Below, in pieces: positions 25,419-35,392 of a stretch of 64,000 bases of DNA. The stretch spans positions 62,001-126,000 of the forward strand of contig VHBO01000002.1 of assembly GCA_016871895.1 (NCBI GenBank), read 5' to 3'. Below the pieces are notes generated by a model. The model saw only the letters and a list, made by a program, of their open reading frames with translations, was not told the DNA's origin and searched no databases. This stretch comes from Gemmatimonadota bacterium (GTDB lineage: Bacteria > Gemmatimonadota > Gemmatimonadetes > Gemmatimonadales > Gemmatimonadaceae). Made by a program: the position numbers and the translations under genes. Within the stretch, counting starts at the first letter, position 1, and each line of letters starts with the position of its first letter.

Positions 25419-25464
25419 TGACCTCTGATCCCTGACCCCTGACACCTCATTCCTGTCCCCTGCC
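25419..25464 (-). repeat. Heptamer array, 6 units (right arm, inverted)
   Basis: Units TGACCTC, TGATCCC, TGACCCC, TGACACC, TCATTCC, TGTCCCC on the plus strand, the reverse complement type of the left arm at 25357. Only 12 bases separate the arms, so single strands could fold into an imperfect hairpin. The last units lie inside the 3' end of the acyltransferase gene. Confidence 0.85.
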
Positions 25465-26085
25465 TTCATCATACTTCCCCGGATCCCTCGCCATCTCCGC
25501 GCGGTACAACCGCCGCAGCGCCGTTATATCGCGCTCCATTTCGCCCGTGACCGTGAAGAGCGGATGGAAGACGATCGTCTTCCGCGGGAAGTCGAACCCG
25601 ACCGGGAAGATGGGGATCTGCGCCCGCTCAGCGATCCGATAGAACCCGGACTTCCAACGCGTCGTCCGACTCCGCGTCCCCTCGGGGGAGAGCACGATCA
25701 GCGTCGCGGGGTGGGTCTGCACGTGGCGGACGGTCTCCCCGACCACATCGCCGGCGGCGGCGCGGTCGACGGGGACGCCACCGAGGAATCGCATCAGCAC
25801 GCCGAGCGGGAACCGGAAGAGCGTGTGCTTCCCGAGGAAGGTCCCGCGGATACCGAGCGCGTACATCGCCATCACCCCGGTCGGGAAATCCCAGTTCGAC
25901 GTGTGCGGCGCGACGATCAGCACGCAATGAGGGACGTCGGGGAATGCCCCCTCGAACCGCCAGCCGGTGAGGCGCATCAGCGTGGTGGCGAGCCAGGTGC
26001 TGAACGCGTTGCCGCGACGCGGGACCTGCGCGCCGATCGCGGGAACGTTCACGCGCCCGCCGTGGGCCGGGGTGGCAGGGGTCAT
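25447..26085 (-). CDS. Lysophospholipid acyltransferase family protein
   Basis: A 212-residue membrane-associated acyltransferase of the PlsC type. Motif I is HTSNWD (H-x4-D), with VILSPEGTRS-like LSPEGTRSR as motif III (substrate binding) and FPVGFDF as motif IV. GGVPVDR carries motif II. It should move an acyl chain to a lysophospholipid or a similar acceptor. The ATG at 26085 overlaps the MFS stop (ATGA); a GTG one codon upstream is also possible. The last five or so residues (GRGQE) are encoded by heptamer repeat DNA, so the original C-terminus may have been replaced or extended. Confidence 0.85.
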   Translation of the reverse strand: MTPATPAHGGRVNVPAIGAQVPRRGNAFSTWLATTLMRLTGWRFEGAFPDVPHCVLIVAPHTSNWDFPTGVMAMYALGIRGTFLGKHTLFRFPLGVLMRFLGGVPVDRAAAGDVVGETVRHVQTHPATLIVLSPEGTRSRTTRWKSGFYRIAERAQIPIFPVGFDFPRKTIVFHPLFTVTGEMERDITALRRLYRAEMARDPGKYDEGRGQE

Positions 26086-27305
26086 CACGCCGGCTCCCGA
26101 CGCCAGCGCGCGTCGAGGGCACGCAGGATGCGCGCACTTACGAGCCCGAGCACGACGAGCGTGATCCCGACCGAGGCGAAGATCATCGCCCAGCGCGGGG
26201 CGCCGGCCGGATCCCGCAGCGTCTCGACGAGGAGGCCACCGACCACCGGCCCGGCGAGGAAGCCGAACGAGCCCGCCACCTGGAACGCGCCGAAGAGTCC
26301 GTCACCCGCGCCGCGCCGCGCGAACTCGCTCACGAGCACGAGGCTCGGCGAGAACATCAGCGCGCTCAGCGTCCCCGAGAGCACCATCGCCACCGGGAGC
26401 CAGGGGAGCGGGAGGAGCCCGTACGTCGCGTAGACGAGCCCGAAGCCGACGTTGCCGATGATGATCAGGCGGAACCAGCCGAAGCGGTCGGCGAGTCGCC
26501 CGGCCGGCCAGTTGAGCAGCGCGAAGGGGAGCAGGAAGAGGCCCATCAGCATTCCGCGCTCGCGCACCCCGACCCCGTGCTGCTCCGCGAGGAAGATGGT
26601 GAAGGAGGAGGAGAAGACGCCGATGAGGAACCGGTCAGCGAAGCCGTAAGCGAGGGGCATCCAGCTCGCGAGGTCTGAGCGATCCCAGCGGTAGCGGCTC
26701 GCCGGCGGCGCGTCCTCTGGCACTCGACCCGCCGCCGCGAGGGCGGCAGCAGTGCTCGGCACCCCGATGGCCGCGAGCGCGGCGACGCCGAGGAGGACCA
26801 TCCCGACCGGATAGACGAGGAGCGGGTCACGGGCGGCGAGGATCCCGCCCGTCGGCAGCCCGACGCCGACGCCGAACATCAGGGCGGTCGCGACGAGGCC
26901 GAGGGAGGCCCCGCGCCGCGCGCCGCCGGCTCGGTTCGCCGCAATCATCAAGAAGGTGAGGGCCGGGAGATGCGCGAGGCCGTCGAGGGCGCGCCAGGCG
27001 AAGAGCGCCCCGAGGGACTCGGCGCGCCACATCCCGAGGAAGGCGAGGGCGTCGAAGGCGAGGAGGGCGATGACCCACCCGCGGGTCGTGCCGAGCCGTC
27101 GGTGCCAGCGCATCGCGAGGGGGACCGCGACGATCCCCGCCAACTGATTGAGGGCGACGAAGAGGTGCGCGTGGAACCGGGTCCCCCCGTGACGGTCGAC
27201 GACCAGCTCCGTCAGCGCCGGGACGAGCAGCGTCAGCGGGACCAGGGTCAGGAAGGTCGCGATGGCGATCGGGGCCAGAGCGGCCGGCCGTGGGGGGACG
27301 GGCAT
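26085..27305 (-). CDS. MFS transporter
   Basis: A 406-residue inner-membrane protein with about twelve hydrophobic spans. The cytoplasmic loop between helices 2 and 3 has RWHRRLGTTRGW, a weak form of the MFS A-motif, and the second half repeats it as GRLADRFGWFR. The long central loop (ALAAAGRVPEDAPPASRYRWDRS) is normal. It resembles drug/sugar efflux permeases, but the substrate cannot be named. It heads a two-gene unit with the acyltransferase. A TACATT -10 with a 6-nt spacer precedes the ATG at 27305. Confidence 0.83.
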   Translation of the reverse strand: MPVPPRPAALAPIAIATFLTLVPLTLLVPALTELVVDRHGGTRFHAHLFVALNQLAGIVAVPLAMRWHRRLGTTRGWVIALLAFDALAFLGMWRAESLGALFAWRALDGLAHLPALTFLMIAANRAGGARRGASLGLVATALMFGVGVGLPTGGILAARDPLLVYPVGMVLLGVAALAAIGVPSTAAALAAAGRVPEDAPPASRYRWDRSDLASWMPLAYGFADRFLIGVFSSSFTIFLAEQHGVGVRERGMLMGLFLLPFALLNWPAGRLADRFGWFRLIIIGNVGFGLVYATYGLLPLPWLPVAMVLSGTLSALMFSPSLVLVSEFARRGAGDGLFGAFQVAGSFGFLAGPVVGGLLVETLRDPAGAPRWAMIFASVGITLVVLGLVSARILRALDARWRREPA

Positions 27306-27311
27306 GGGAGG

Positions 27312-27317
27312 AATGTA
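27312..27317 (-). promoter_or_regulatory. -10 element of the MFS gene
   Basis: TACATT on the minus strand, then CCTCCC, then the ATG at 27305. No Shine-Dalgarno fits in between. Confidence 0.5.
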
Positions 27318-27324
27318 GTGGGCA

Positions 27325-27373
27325 CGAATCAGGGAACAGGTATCAGGTACCAGGTACCCGGGGTCAGGTAGGG
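27325..27373 (+). repeat. Heptamer array, 7 units (left arm)
   Basis: CGAATCA, GGGAACA, GGTATCA, GGTACCA, GGTACCC, GGGGTCA, GGTAGGG. Same family as the arrays at 25.4 kb. The following 80 bases (27374-27453) hold no gene. Confidence 0.82.
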
Positions 27374-27453
27374 CGGCCAGCGGTCGAGTTGCCGCCGATG
27401 GGGACGGCGTGGCAGGTTGTACGCGAAGCTCCGGGCGTCAGCTGGTTCTCCTC

Positions 27454-27481
27454 TGGCCCCTCATCCCTGACCCCTGACCCC
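27454..27481 (-). repeat. Heptamer array, 4 units (right arm, inverted)
   Basis: TGGCCCC, TCATCCC, TGACCCC, TGACCCC on the plus strand. It ends 5 bp before the lipoprotein start codon and leaves no room for a ribosome binding site. Confidence 0.8.
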
Positions 27482-27486
27482 TCCTC

Positions 27487-27936
27487 ATGCGCTCCCTCCT
27501 CCCGATCGTCCTCCTCCTGACCGCCTGCCAGACGTCGCGTTCCACTTCCGCGACCATCACCGGCACCCCGGAGTTGCGGCCCGCCCCCGCGCCGGCGGCG
27601 ACGACCATCCCGGCGACCCCGGCGGCTGCGGCACCCGCCGCGGTCCAGCCCGCCGGGAAGTGGCTCATCACTCTCTCGGCGCAGGGGAGCCCGATGGATG
27701 TGCAGGTCGAGCTGATCCGCCTCGAAGACGGGTCGTGGACGGGCACCGTGACGAGCGCGGCCTTTCCGCCCTTTCCGGTCTCCAAGGCCGTCCTAACAGG
27801 GAACAAGATGGTCGCGACCCTCGCGATCCCCACCGGCGACACGGCGACGATGACCCTCGAGTTCGACGGGGACACCGTCACCGGCGAGTGGGCGATGCCG
27901 GGCGACGGCTCGCGCCTCAGCGGGAAGCGCCGCTAA
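27487..27936 (+). CDS. Small lipoprotein of unknown function
   Basis: A 149-residue lipoprotein: MRSLLPIVLLLTAC gives the signal with the lipobox cysteine at residue 14. A low-complexity Pro/Ala/Thr linker (about residues 28-56) leads to a single beta-rich domain with GKWLITLSAQGSPMDVQVEL, GSWTGTVTSA and TMTLEFDGDTVTGEW. Repeated strand-turn patterns with Asp-Gly turns resemble small lipocalin-like domains seen in other exported proteins of this group. The 5' side is a heptamer array with no purine-rich site. It ends at a strong bidirectional terminator. Confidence 0.68.
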   Translation: MRSLLPIVLLLTACQTSRSTSATITGTPELRPAPAPAATTIPATPAAAAPAAVQPAGKWLITLSAQGSPMDVQVELIRLEDGSWTGTVTSAAFPPFPVSKAVLTGNKMVATLAIPTGDTATMTLEFDGDTVTGEWAMPGDGSRLSGKRR

Positions 27937-27983
27937 GCTGAGCCACGGGGTGCCGCGCCGGCCGGTGGGCCGGGTGCGGCACC

Positions 27984-27988
<5 letters not shown>
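27937..27988. terminator. Bidirectional terminator
   Basis: A long hairpin: GCTGAG/CTCAGC outer stem, GGTGCCGC/GCGGCACC and GCCGGCC/GGGCCGG-type inner stem, between the convergent lipoprotein and ABC exporter genes. Confidence 0.7.
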
Positions 27989-29816
<1,828 letters not shown>

Positions 29817-29868
29817 TGCGGGGCGGAGGGCCGGGAGGGGCGGTCAGCGGGTCGACTGGAACATAAAC

Positions 29869-29902
29869 GAAGCGGGGTGGGCCATTCGGCCCACCCCGCT
29901 TC
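29869..29902 (-). terminator. Rho-independent terminator of the TonB receptor
   Basis: A perfect 15-bp stem (GAAGCGGGGTGGGCC and complement) with a 4-base loop, followed on the minus strand by GTTTATGTT. Confidence 0.85.
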
Positions 29903-29922
29903 GCCTGCGGTCCGAGGACCGA

Positions 29923-32799
29923 TCAGAAGGTGTACGAGAGCCGCGTCGTCACGAGGCGCCCGACCTCCGGGACGCCGATGAAGGAGTTCACGCGGTTGTC
30001 GAGCAGGTTCTGGGCGTTGACGGCCCAGCGGGTGTTCTGGAGCCACGGCACCGCCACCGAGAAGCCGGCGTCGATGAAGAGGTTCTCCGGCACCGTCTGG
30101 TAGGGGATCGGGGTGCTCTGATTGTACGAGTTGTACACGCCCGAGTTCACCGGGAAGCCGCCGGTGTAGCGGGTGCGGAGCTCACCGGTGACGCCCTTCG
30201 CGACGTTGTCGTAGCGGAGGGTGACGGTGCCACGGTTCTTCGCGGCGTTGGCGGTGAGCGGGTTCGCCGGCGTCGCGTTGACCGCGTTCGTCCAGACGTT
30301 CCGGTTCAGGTTGGAGTAGGTCGCCGAGATCGAGTAGACGTCGTTGAAGAGGTAATCGACGGCGACGTCGATGCCGCGGACGTCGATCTGCCCGATCGCG
30401 TTCTGGTACGTGAAGACCAGGTAGTTCTTGTCGTAGAGCGGGCTGTCGAAGTTCAGCAGGCCGCCCGGGATCTGGGCGAGCGAGGTGACCCAGTTCGTCA
30501 CGACGGTGCTCACCGCGGCCGCCGGGACGCCGTTGGCGACGAGGGTCGGCCCCATCGCGGCGCCGAGGTAGGAGCCGAGGGTGGTCGGGTCGAGGAAGAC
30601 CGCGTCATCGAGGTTCACGATCTGGATGGCCGGATCCGCCGGGCGGATCTGGTACCAGAAGTCGACGGCGACGCGGAGGTTGTTCTTGAAGACGCCCTTG
30701 TAGCCGAGCTCCCAGGTGTTCGAGAAGTTCGCGGAGAGCGCGGCGAGGTTGGCCGGGTTGGTCCACGGCACGATTGGGTTGCCCGGGGCGCCGAGGTTCC
30801 GGAGCACACCCTTGACCTGCGTGGAGGTCGGGGCGAGGGCACGGAGCGCGGTAGCGACGTTGGCCACCTGCGCGGCCGGGAGGCCGAGGGCGGCGAGGCC
30901 GCCGGCGAGCGAGCCGGCATACGCGGCCATGATTCCCGGCACCATCACGTGACCCGAGGCCGAGACCGGGGCCGCACCACCGAAGGGCGAGCGCATGCAG
31001 AGGCCGCCGTTCACGGTGGCGTCGCAGCTCCGGTCATAGTTCCACCCGCGCTTGGACGGGTTGCCGAAGATCTGGGCGTCGACGTTGCCGAGTGCCGGGC
31101 CGAGGTTCACGCGCTGGCCCGAGAACTGGTCGAGGGCGAAGGCGAACGAGGCCGGCGACCCGAAGGCGCGGTTGTAGGTGAAGCGGAAGTTCTGCGTCGG
31201 CGTGGCCTTGTAGACCAAGGCCGCGCGCGGCGAGAACTGCTGGCCCTCGAGGCGCGAGTTCTGGTCGCCGCGGGCCGCGAGGGTGAAGTCGAGGCGGTCG
31301 GTGAGGGGGTGCGTCATCTGGAGGTAGGCGCCCACCTCGGTGATGGCGTCATCCTCTTCGTTGCGCCCCATGATCGTGCCCTCGGTCACGGGGTTGGTCG
31401 CGATGTAGTCCGCGCCGGCCGTGAACTTCGTCGCGCCGAGGTTGAAGCCCTGCTGCAGCTGCCCGACGAGCACGGTCGAGTTGTCGACGACCGGGAGGCC
31501 CGTGCGGAGGTAGAAGGTGCCGTTGTCGTCCGTCGCGCTCGCGTTGCCGGCGTTCGACGCGTTGTAGAACACCTGCGCGAAGAACTTCTTGTGCCGGAAG
31601 CGCTGCTGGATGTTGGTGTAGCTCCAGTTCTTCACCTGCGCGGCGCCGAAGGTGCCGGTGATCTCAAGGGCGCTGCCGACGTTCGAGTAGCCGACCGTCG
31701 TGATCGCCTCGGTCTCCGCGCTCGGGCGCCAGTCGAGGCGCGCCTCGCCGGAGTACTTCTCGAGGTCGTAGTTGCGGAACTTGTTCTGGCCGAGGCGCGA
31801 GGCCGGGACGCGGGGATCGAGCGTCCCGGTCGGGCCGACGCCCCAGAGGCCGTAGTACGCGCGGGCCTGCGGGTTCGCGTTCGGGCCGAGGTCGACTTCG
31901 TTCGGGTCGACGTAGGTGAAGTCGCGGGCGGTGAAGTACTCACCCGACACCTTGAAGCCGATGGTGTTGCTGATCGTGCCGGCGTGGCGCATGCCGACGC
32001 GGGCGAACGAGCGCTCGCCGCCGTCCAGGGTGATCGAGGTCCCCTGCGAGTTGAACGGCGACTTCGTGATCACGTGGAGCACGCCGGCGCCGGAGTTCGG
32101 GCCGTAGAGCGCCGAAGCCGGACCCTGCAGCACTTCGATGCGGTCGATGTCGTCGCCGGTCCCCGTGAAGAGGAAGGGGACGTTGACGCGGAGCGACGGG
32201 ACACCCGCGAAGCGGTAGTCCTGCAGCATCAGCATCGAGGTCGAGAAGGCGTTGTTGAAGCCGCGCGAGACGATGTTCGCCTGCACGATGCCGCCGTTCG
32301 AGATCGAGAGGCCCGGGGCCGCCTTGATGTGGTCGGTCACGGTGGCCGAGGGACGCTCGGCGATCCGGTCCGCGGTGACGACGGAGATGGCGTTCGGGGA
32401 GTCGAGGATCTTCTCCGGCTCGGCGCCACGGGTCGCGGTGGTGACGACCTGGTTCAGCTGCGCGGCGAGCTCCGACATCTCGGCGTTCACCGTCGCGGTG
32501 CCGCCGGCGGTCACCCGCACGCCGTCCACACGCTTCGCGGAGAAGCCGATGCGGGTGATGACGACGGCATAGGTTCCGGCCGGCACGTTGCCGATCCGAT
32601 AGTTGCCGTCCTCGCCGGACTGGCCGACGGCGATCCGGGCGGTGCCGGCCACGACCGCGACCTGGGCGCCGGCGACCGGATTGGCCGTCCCAGACTGCGT
32701 GACGCGTCCCGCGACCGAGCCGGCCTGGGCCTGTGCTGCCGTCGCCGAAGCGACGAGCCCGAGCAGGGCCAGGGCCGAGCTGAGGAAACGAATGCGCAT
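29923..32799 (-). CDS. TonB-dependent receptor with N-terminal carboxypeptidase-regulatory domain
   Basis: A 958-residue outer-membrane receptor. Signal peptide to about residue 24 (ending QAQA); CarboxypepD-regulatory-like beta-sandwich about 26-110 (GSVAGRVTQSGTANPVAGA, then GNYRIGNVPAGTY); plug about 120-230 with SPNAISVVTADRI, DIDRIEVLQGPASALYGPNSGAG; then a 22-strand barrel that ends in LVTTRLSYTF. It should import a bulky ligand with TonB energy. An unusual Ala/Gly/Pro-rich stretch near residues 610-690 may be a long outer loop. A TTGACT-N17-GACATT promoter and a GAGGTG site precede the ATG. The ligand is not predictable. Confidence 0.92.
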   Translation of the reverse strand: MRIRFLSSALALLGLVASATAAQAQAGSVAGRVTQSGTANPVAGAQVAVVAGTARIAVGQSGEDGNYRIGNVPAGTYAVVITRIGFSAKRVDGVRVTAGGTATVNAEMSELAAQLNQVVTTATRGAEPEKILDSPNAISVVTADRIAERPSATVTDHIKAAPGLSISNGGIVQANIVSRGFNNAFSTSMLMLQDYRFAGVPSLRVNVPFLFTGTGDDIDRIEVLQGPASALYGPNSGAGVLHVITKSPFNSQGTSITLDGGERSFARVGMRHAGTISNTIGFKVSGEYFTARDFTYVDPNEVDLGPNANPQARAYYGLWGVGPTGTLDPRVPASRLGQNKFRNYDLEKYSGEARLDWRPSAETEAITTVGYSNVGSALEITGTFGAAQVKNWSYTNIQQRFRHKKFFAQVFYNASNAGNASATDDNGTFYLRTGLPVVDNSTVLVGQLQQGFNLGATKFTAGADYIATNPVTEGTIMGRNEEDDAITEVGAYLQMTHPLTDRLDFTLAARGDQNSRLEGQQFSPRAALVYKATPTQNFRFTYNRAFGSPASFAFALDQFSGQRVNLGPALGNVDAQIFGNPSKRGWNYDRSCDATVNGGLCMRSPFGGAAPVSASGHVMVPGIMAAYAGSLAGGLAALGLPAAQVANVATALRALAPTSTQVKGVLRNLGAPGNPIVPWTNPANLAALSANFSNTWELGYKGVFKNNLRVAVDFWYQIRPADPAIQIVNLDDAVFLDPTTLGSYLGAAMGPTLVANGVPAAAVSTVVTNWVTSLAQIPGGLLNFDSPLYDKNYLVFTYQNAIGQIDVRGIDVAVDYLFNDVYSISATYSNLNRNVWTNAVNATPANPLTANAAKNRGTVTLRYDNVAKGVTGELRTRYTGGFPVNSGVYNSYNQSTPIPYQTVPENLFIDAGFSVAVPWLQNTRWAVNAQNLLDNRVNSFIGVPEVGRLVTTRLSYTF

Positions 32800-32896
32800 A
32801 CGGAGAACACCTCGGGGTGCTTGGGGTATGATCGGCCGCCCTGTCGGACGGCACGGTCCGAACTCCCCCTACACGCGCGCGGGAGTTCGACCCTCA

Positions 32897-32925
32897 AATG
32901 TCCCCCGGGCGCTCCCGCCAGTCAA
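32897..32925 (-). promoter_or_regulatory. Sigma70-type promoter of the TonB receptor gene
   Basis: TTGACT, 17-bp spacer, GACATT on the minus strand, about 100 bp before the ATG at 32799. The leader is long, unlike the leaderless type seen at other genes in this window. Confidence 0.5.
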
Positions 32926-32948
32926 TATCCGAGACGGGGGTGGGGAAG

Positions 32949-32972
32949 GCGCGCCCTGACGACCGGGCGCGC
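32949..32972 (-). terminator. Terminator-like hairpin after queE
   Basis: An 8-bp GCGCGCCC/GGGCGCGC stem a few bases after the queE stop. No U-tract. Confidence 0.4.
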
Positions 32973-32978
32973 GCCACG

Positions 32979-33608
32979 TCACCGCACGCCCGTCACCTTG
33001 TGCGTCTGGACCGAGAGCCGCCAGCGGGGATCGGCGAGACAGTAGGCGACCGCCGCCTCGGTGTTGGCCGCCAACCGGGGCCCATCCATCGGCTGCAGGA
33101 GGAAGTGCGAGAACCCGAGCCCGGTGAACCGTTCTGGTGGAGCTAACTCCTGTGGATACACCAACTTGAGCTCATCTCCGCCGGTCACCACGAGCGGGGC
33201 ATCGGCCTTCGGACTGACACAGACCCAGTCGATCCCGGCCGGGACGGGCTGGGTCCCGTTGGTCTCCACCGCCACCTCGAACCCCCGCGCGTGGAGGGCG
33301 GCCACCGCCGGCGCATCCAGCTGGAGGAGCGGCTCCCCGCCGGTGCACACCACATAGGGCCGTCCACCGGCCCCGGTCGGCCAACGCGAGGCCACCGCCT
33401 CCGCGAGCGTCTCCGGGGTCGCGAACTTCCCGCCGTCCGGCCCGACCCCCACGAAGTCCGTGTCGCAGAAGGTGCAGGTGGCCGTGGTCCGATCCGCTTC
33501 GCGGCCGCTCCAGAGATTGCACCCGCTGAAGCGGCAGAAGACCGCCGGCCGACCCGCCTGCACGCCCTCGCCTTGCAGCGTGTAGAAGATCTCCTTGACC
33601 GTGTACAT
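32979..33608 (-). CDS. queE: 7-carboxy-7-deazaguanine synthase
   Basis: A 209-residue radical SAM enzyme of the queuosine and archaeosine pathway that turns 6-carboxytetrahydropterin into 7-carboxy-7-deazaguanine. The FeS cysteines are at about residues 30, 45 and 48, a C-x14-C-x2-C pattern that is specific to QueE, in the context FSGCNLW and CTFCDTDF. The SAM-binding CTGGEPLLQ and the VETNGTQP segment follow. It directly follows queC, with no spacer. The partner enzyme QueD and a QueF or queuosine-uptake gene are not in this window. Confidence 0.93.
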   Translation of the reverse strand: MYTVKEIFYTLQGEGVQAGRPAVFCRFSGCNLWSGREADRTTATCTFCDTDFVGVGPDGGKFATPETLAEAVASRWPTGAGGRPYVVCTGGEPLLQLDAPAVAALHARGFEVAVETNGTQPVPAGIDWVCVSPKADAPLVVTGGDELKLVYPQELAPPERFTGLGFSHFLLQPMDGPRLAANTEAAVAYCLADPRWRLSVQTHKVTGVR

Positions 33609-34307
33609 CTACGCTACCCCCGCCTCAGCGAAGCCCTTCGCCCGCAACGCGCAGGCGTCGCAGCGATCGCAGGCGGTGCCGTCGGGAGACGGGTCGTAGC
33701 AGGAGAGCGTCTGCGCGTAGTCCACGCCGAGCGTGAGCCCCGTGCGGATGATGTCGGCTTTGGAGCAATCGATGAGCGGCGTCAGGATCCGCGTCCGGCT
33801 CGTCCCCTCGACGCCGGCCTTCGTCGCCAGGTTGGCCATCGCCTCGTAGGCGGCGATGTACGCGGGCCGGCAGTCGGGGTAGCCGCTGTAGTCGAGCGCG
33901 TTCACGCCGATGAGCAGGTCGGTGGCGCCGAGGACCTCGGCCCACGCGAGCGCGAATGAGAGGAAGATCGTGTTGCGCGCGGGCACGTACGTGACCGGGA
34001 TCCCCTCGGCCATCGCCGCCGCGTCCCGATCCTTCGGGACCTCGACGTCCGCCGTGAGCGCCGACCCGCCGAACTGCCGGAGGTTGATGTCCGCTACGAC
34101 GTGCCGTGCCACACGGTACCGCTCGGCGATCGCCCGCGCGCGATCGATCTCGACGCCGTGCCGCTGCCCGTACCGGAAGGTGAGCGCGTTCACGGCGTAG
34201 CCGGCCTCGGTGGCGAGGGCGAGCACGGTGGTGGAGTCGAGCCCCCCGCTGAGCAGGAGGACGGCCGGCGTGCCGACGGGCACGGGGGCCAGGGTCGCCA
34301 GCGCCAT
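33609..34307 (-). CDS. queC: 7-cyano-7-deazaguanine synthase
   Basis: A 232-residue ATP-dependent enzyme that makes preQ0 from the QueE product and ammonia. The PP-loop is [11 protein letters not shown] (about residues 18-28), and the C-terminal zinc site has four cysteines at about 203, 213, 216 and 219 ([17 protein letters not shown]). [18 protein letters not shown] and [17 protein letters not shown] are also diagnostic. The ATG at 34307 overlaps the aguA stop (ATGA), and a longer upstream frame is rejected. Confidence 0.94.
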   Translation of the reverse strand: MALATLAPVPVGTPAVLLLSGGLDSTTVLALATEAGYAVNALTFRYGQRHGVEIDRARAIAERYRVARHVVADINLRQFGGSALTADVEVPKDRDAAAMAEGIPVTYVPARNTIFLSFALAWAEVLGATDLLIGVNALDYSGYPDCRPAYIAAYEAMANLATKAGVEGTSRTRILTPLIDCSKADIIRTGLTLGVDYAQTLSCYDPSPDGTACDRCDACALRAKGFAEAGVA

Positions 34308-35392
34308 CAGCGCGTGGCGGCCGCGGGCTGCTGCTGCGTGAGGCAGTGCAGCGTGCCGAGGCCCCAGACGAGGTCGACCGCGTGGATTCCCACGACCTGC
34401 CGGTCCGGGAAGCACTCGGCGAGGGTGTTGAGCGCGATGCGGTCGTTCGCGTCGTTGAAGGTCGGGACGATCACGACGCCGTTGGCGATGTAGAAGTTGG
34501 CGTAGCTCGCCGGGAGCCGCGTGCCGTCCATCACGACGGGGCGCGGGTAGGGGAGCGTGATGGTGCGGATCGGGGCGCCGGTCGCGTCGGTCGCGCCCTG
34601 CAGGCGGCGCAGGTTGTCTGCCGAGCGCGCGTGGTTCTCGTCGGTGGGGTCGGGCTCGTGCGCGAGCACCACCACCCCCGGCGCCACGAATCGCGCGATG
34701 TCATCGACGTGCCCGTGCGTGTCGTCGCCGACGCACCCCTCACCGAGCCACAGGGTCTTGGTGATCCCGAGCGTCTCCGCGAAACACCGCTCGTAATCGG
34801 CGCGGGTGAAGCCGGGGTTCCGGACCTGCACGTCGGAGAGGAGCCACTCCTCGGTGACGAGCATCGTGCCGCGGCCGTCGGTCTCGATGCCGCCCCCCTC
34901 GAGGATCACGCGCCCGCGGCCGTCGTGGCGCGCCGGCTGCGCACACGGGAGCCCAGTGCGGTCCGCGATGAACGTGCCGATCCGCTCGTCGGCGGCGTGA
35001 TTGTCGTACTTGGCCCACGCGTTGAAGCCCCAGTGCCGCCATTCCATCGAGCCATCGGCACGGTGGATGCCGGTGGGGCCGGAGTCACGGAGCCAGACGC
35101 GGTCGGTGGGACAGCGGTGCAGATGCACACGCGTCTCGGGGACCTCGTGCATCGTGAGGCAGTGCTGCGCCTCCGCCTCCGTGGCCTCGTCGTGGACGAG
35201 GATGTGCACGGGCTCGTGTGCCGCGAGCGCGCGGGCGATCTCGGCGTAGACCCAGGGGATGGGGCCGAACTTCCCTGGCCAATCGGGCTCGTGGTGGGGC
35301 CAGGCGATCCAGGTGGCGTCGTGCCGCTCCCACTCCGCCGGCCAGCGTACCGCCGGGGTTCCCGCGCCCGACGCGGTCGCCGACGCGGTCAC
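34307..35392 (-). CDS. aguA: Agmatine deiminase
   Basis: A 361-residue enzyme of the PPAD/guanidine-group-modifying family that hydrolyses agmatine to N-carbamoylputrescine. [17 protein letters not shown] at the N-terminus, [11 protein letters not shown] with the substrate-binding Asp, [18 protein letters not shown], and [18 protein letters not shown] are typical, and the catalytic Cys is at about residue 350 in [12 protein letters not shown]. The GTG at 35392 overlaps the aguB stop by four bases (GTGA). With aguB it forms the two-step path from agmatine to putrescine, presumably starting from arginine decarboxylation elsewhere. Confidence 0.94.
   Translation of the reverse strand: MTASATASGAGTPAVRWPAEWERHDATWIAWPHHEPDWPGKFGPIPWVYAEIARALAAHEPVHILVHDEATEAEAQHCLTMHEVPETRVHLHRCPTDRVWLRDSGPTGIHRADGSMEWRHWGFNAWAKYDNHAADERIGTFIADRTGLPCAQPARHDGRGRVILEGGGIETDGRGTMLVTEEWLLSDVQVRNPGFTRADYERCFAETLGITKTLWLGEGCVGDDTHGHVDDIARFVAPGVVVLAHEPDPTDENHARSADNLRRLQGATDATGAPIRTITLPYPRPVVMDGTRLPASYANFYIANGVVIVPTFNDANDRIALNTLAECFPDRQVVGIHAVDLVWGLGTLHCLTQQQPAAATR

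Noticed and set aside
32800-32978. Riboswitch (cobalamin or preQ1 type) upstream of the receptor or in the queuosine region
   Set aside because: I found none of the conserved boxes; the spacer shows only a promoter and a terminator-like hairpin.
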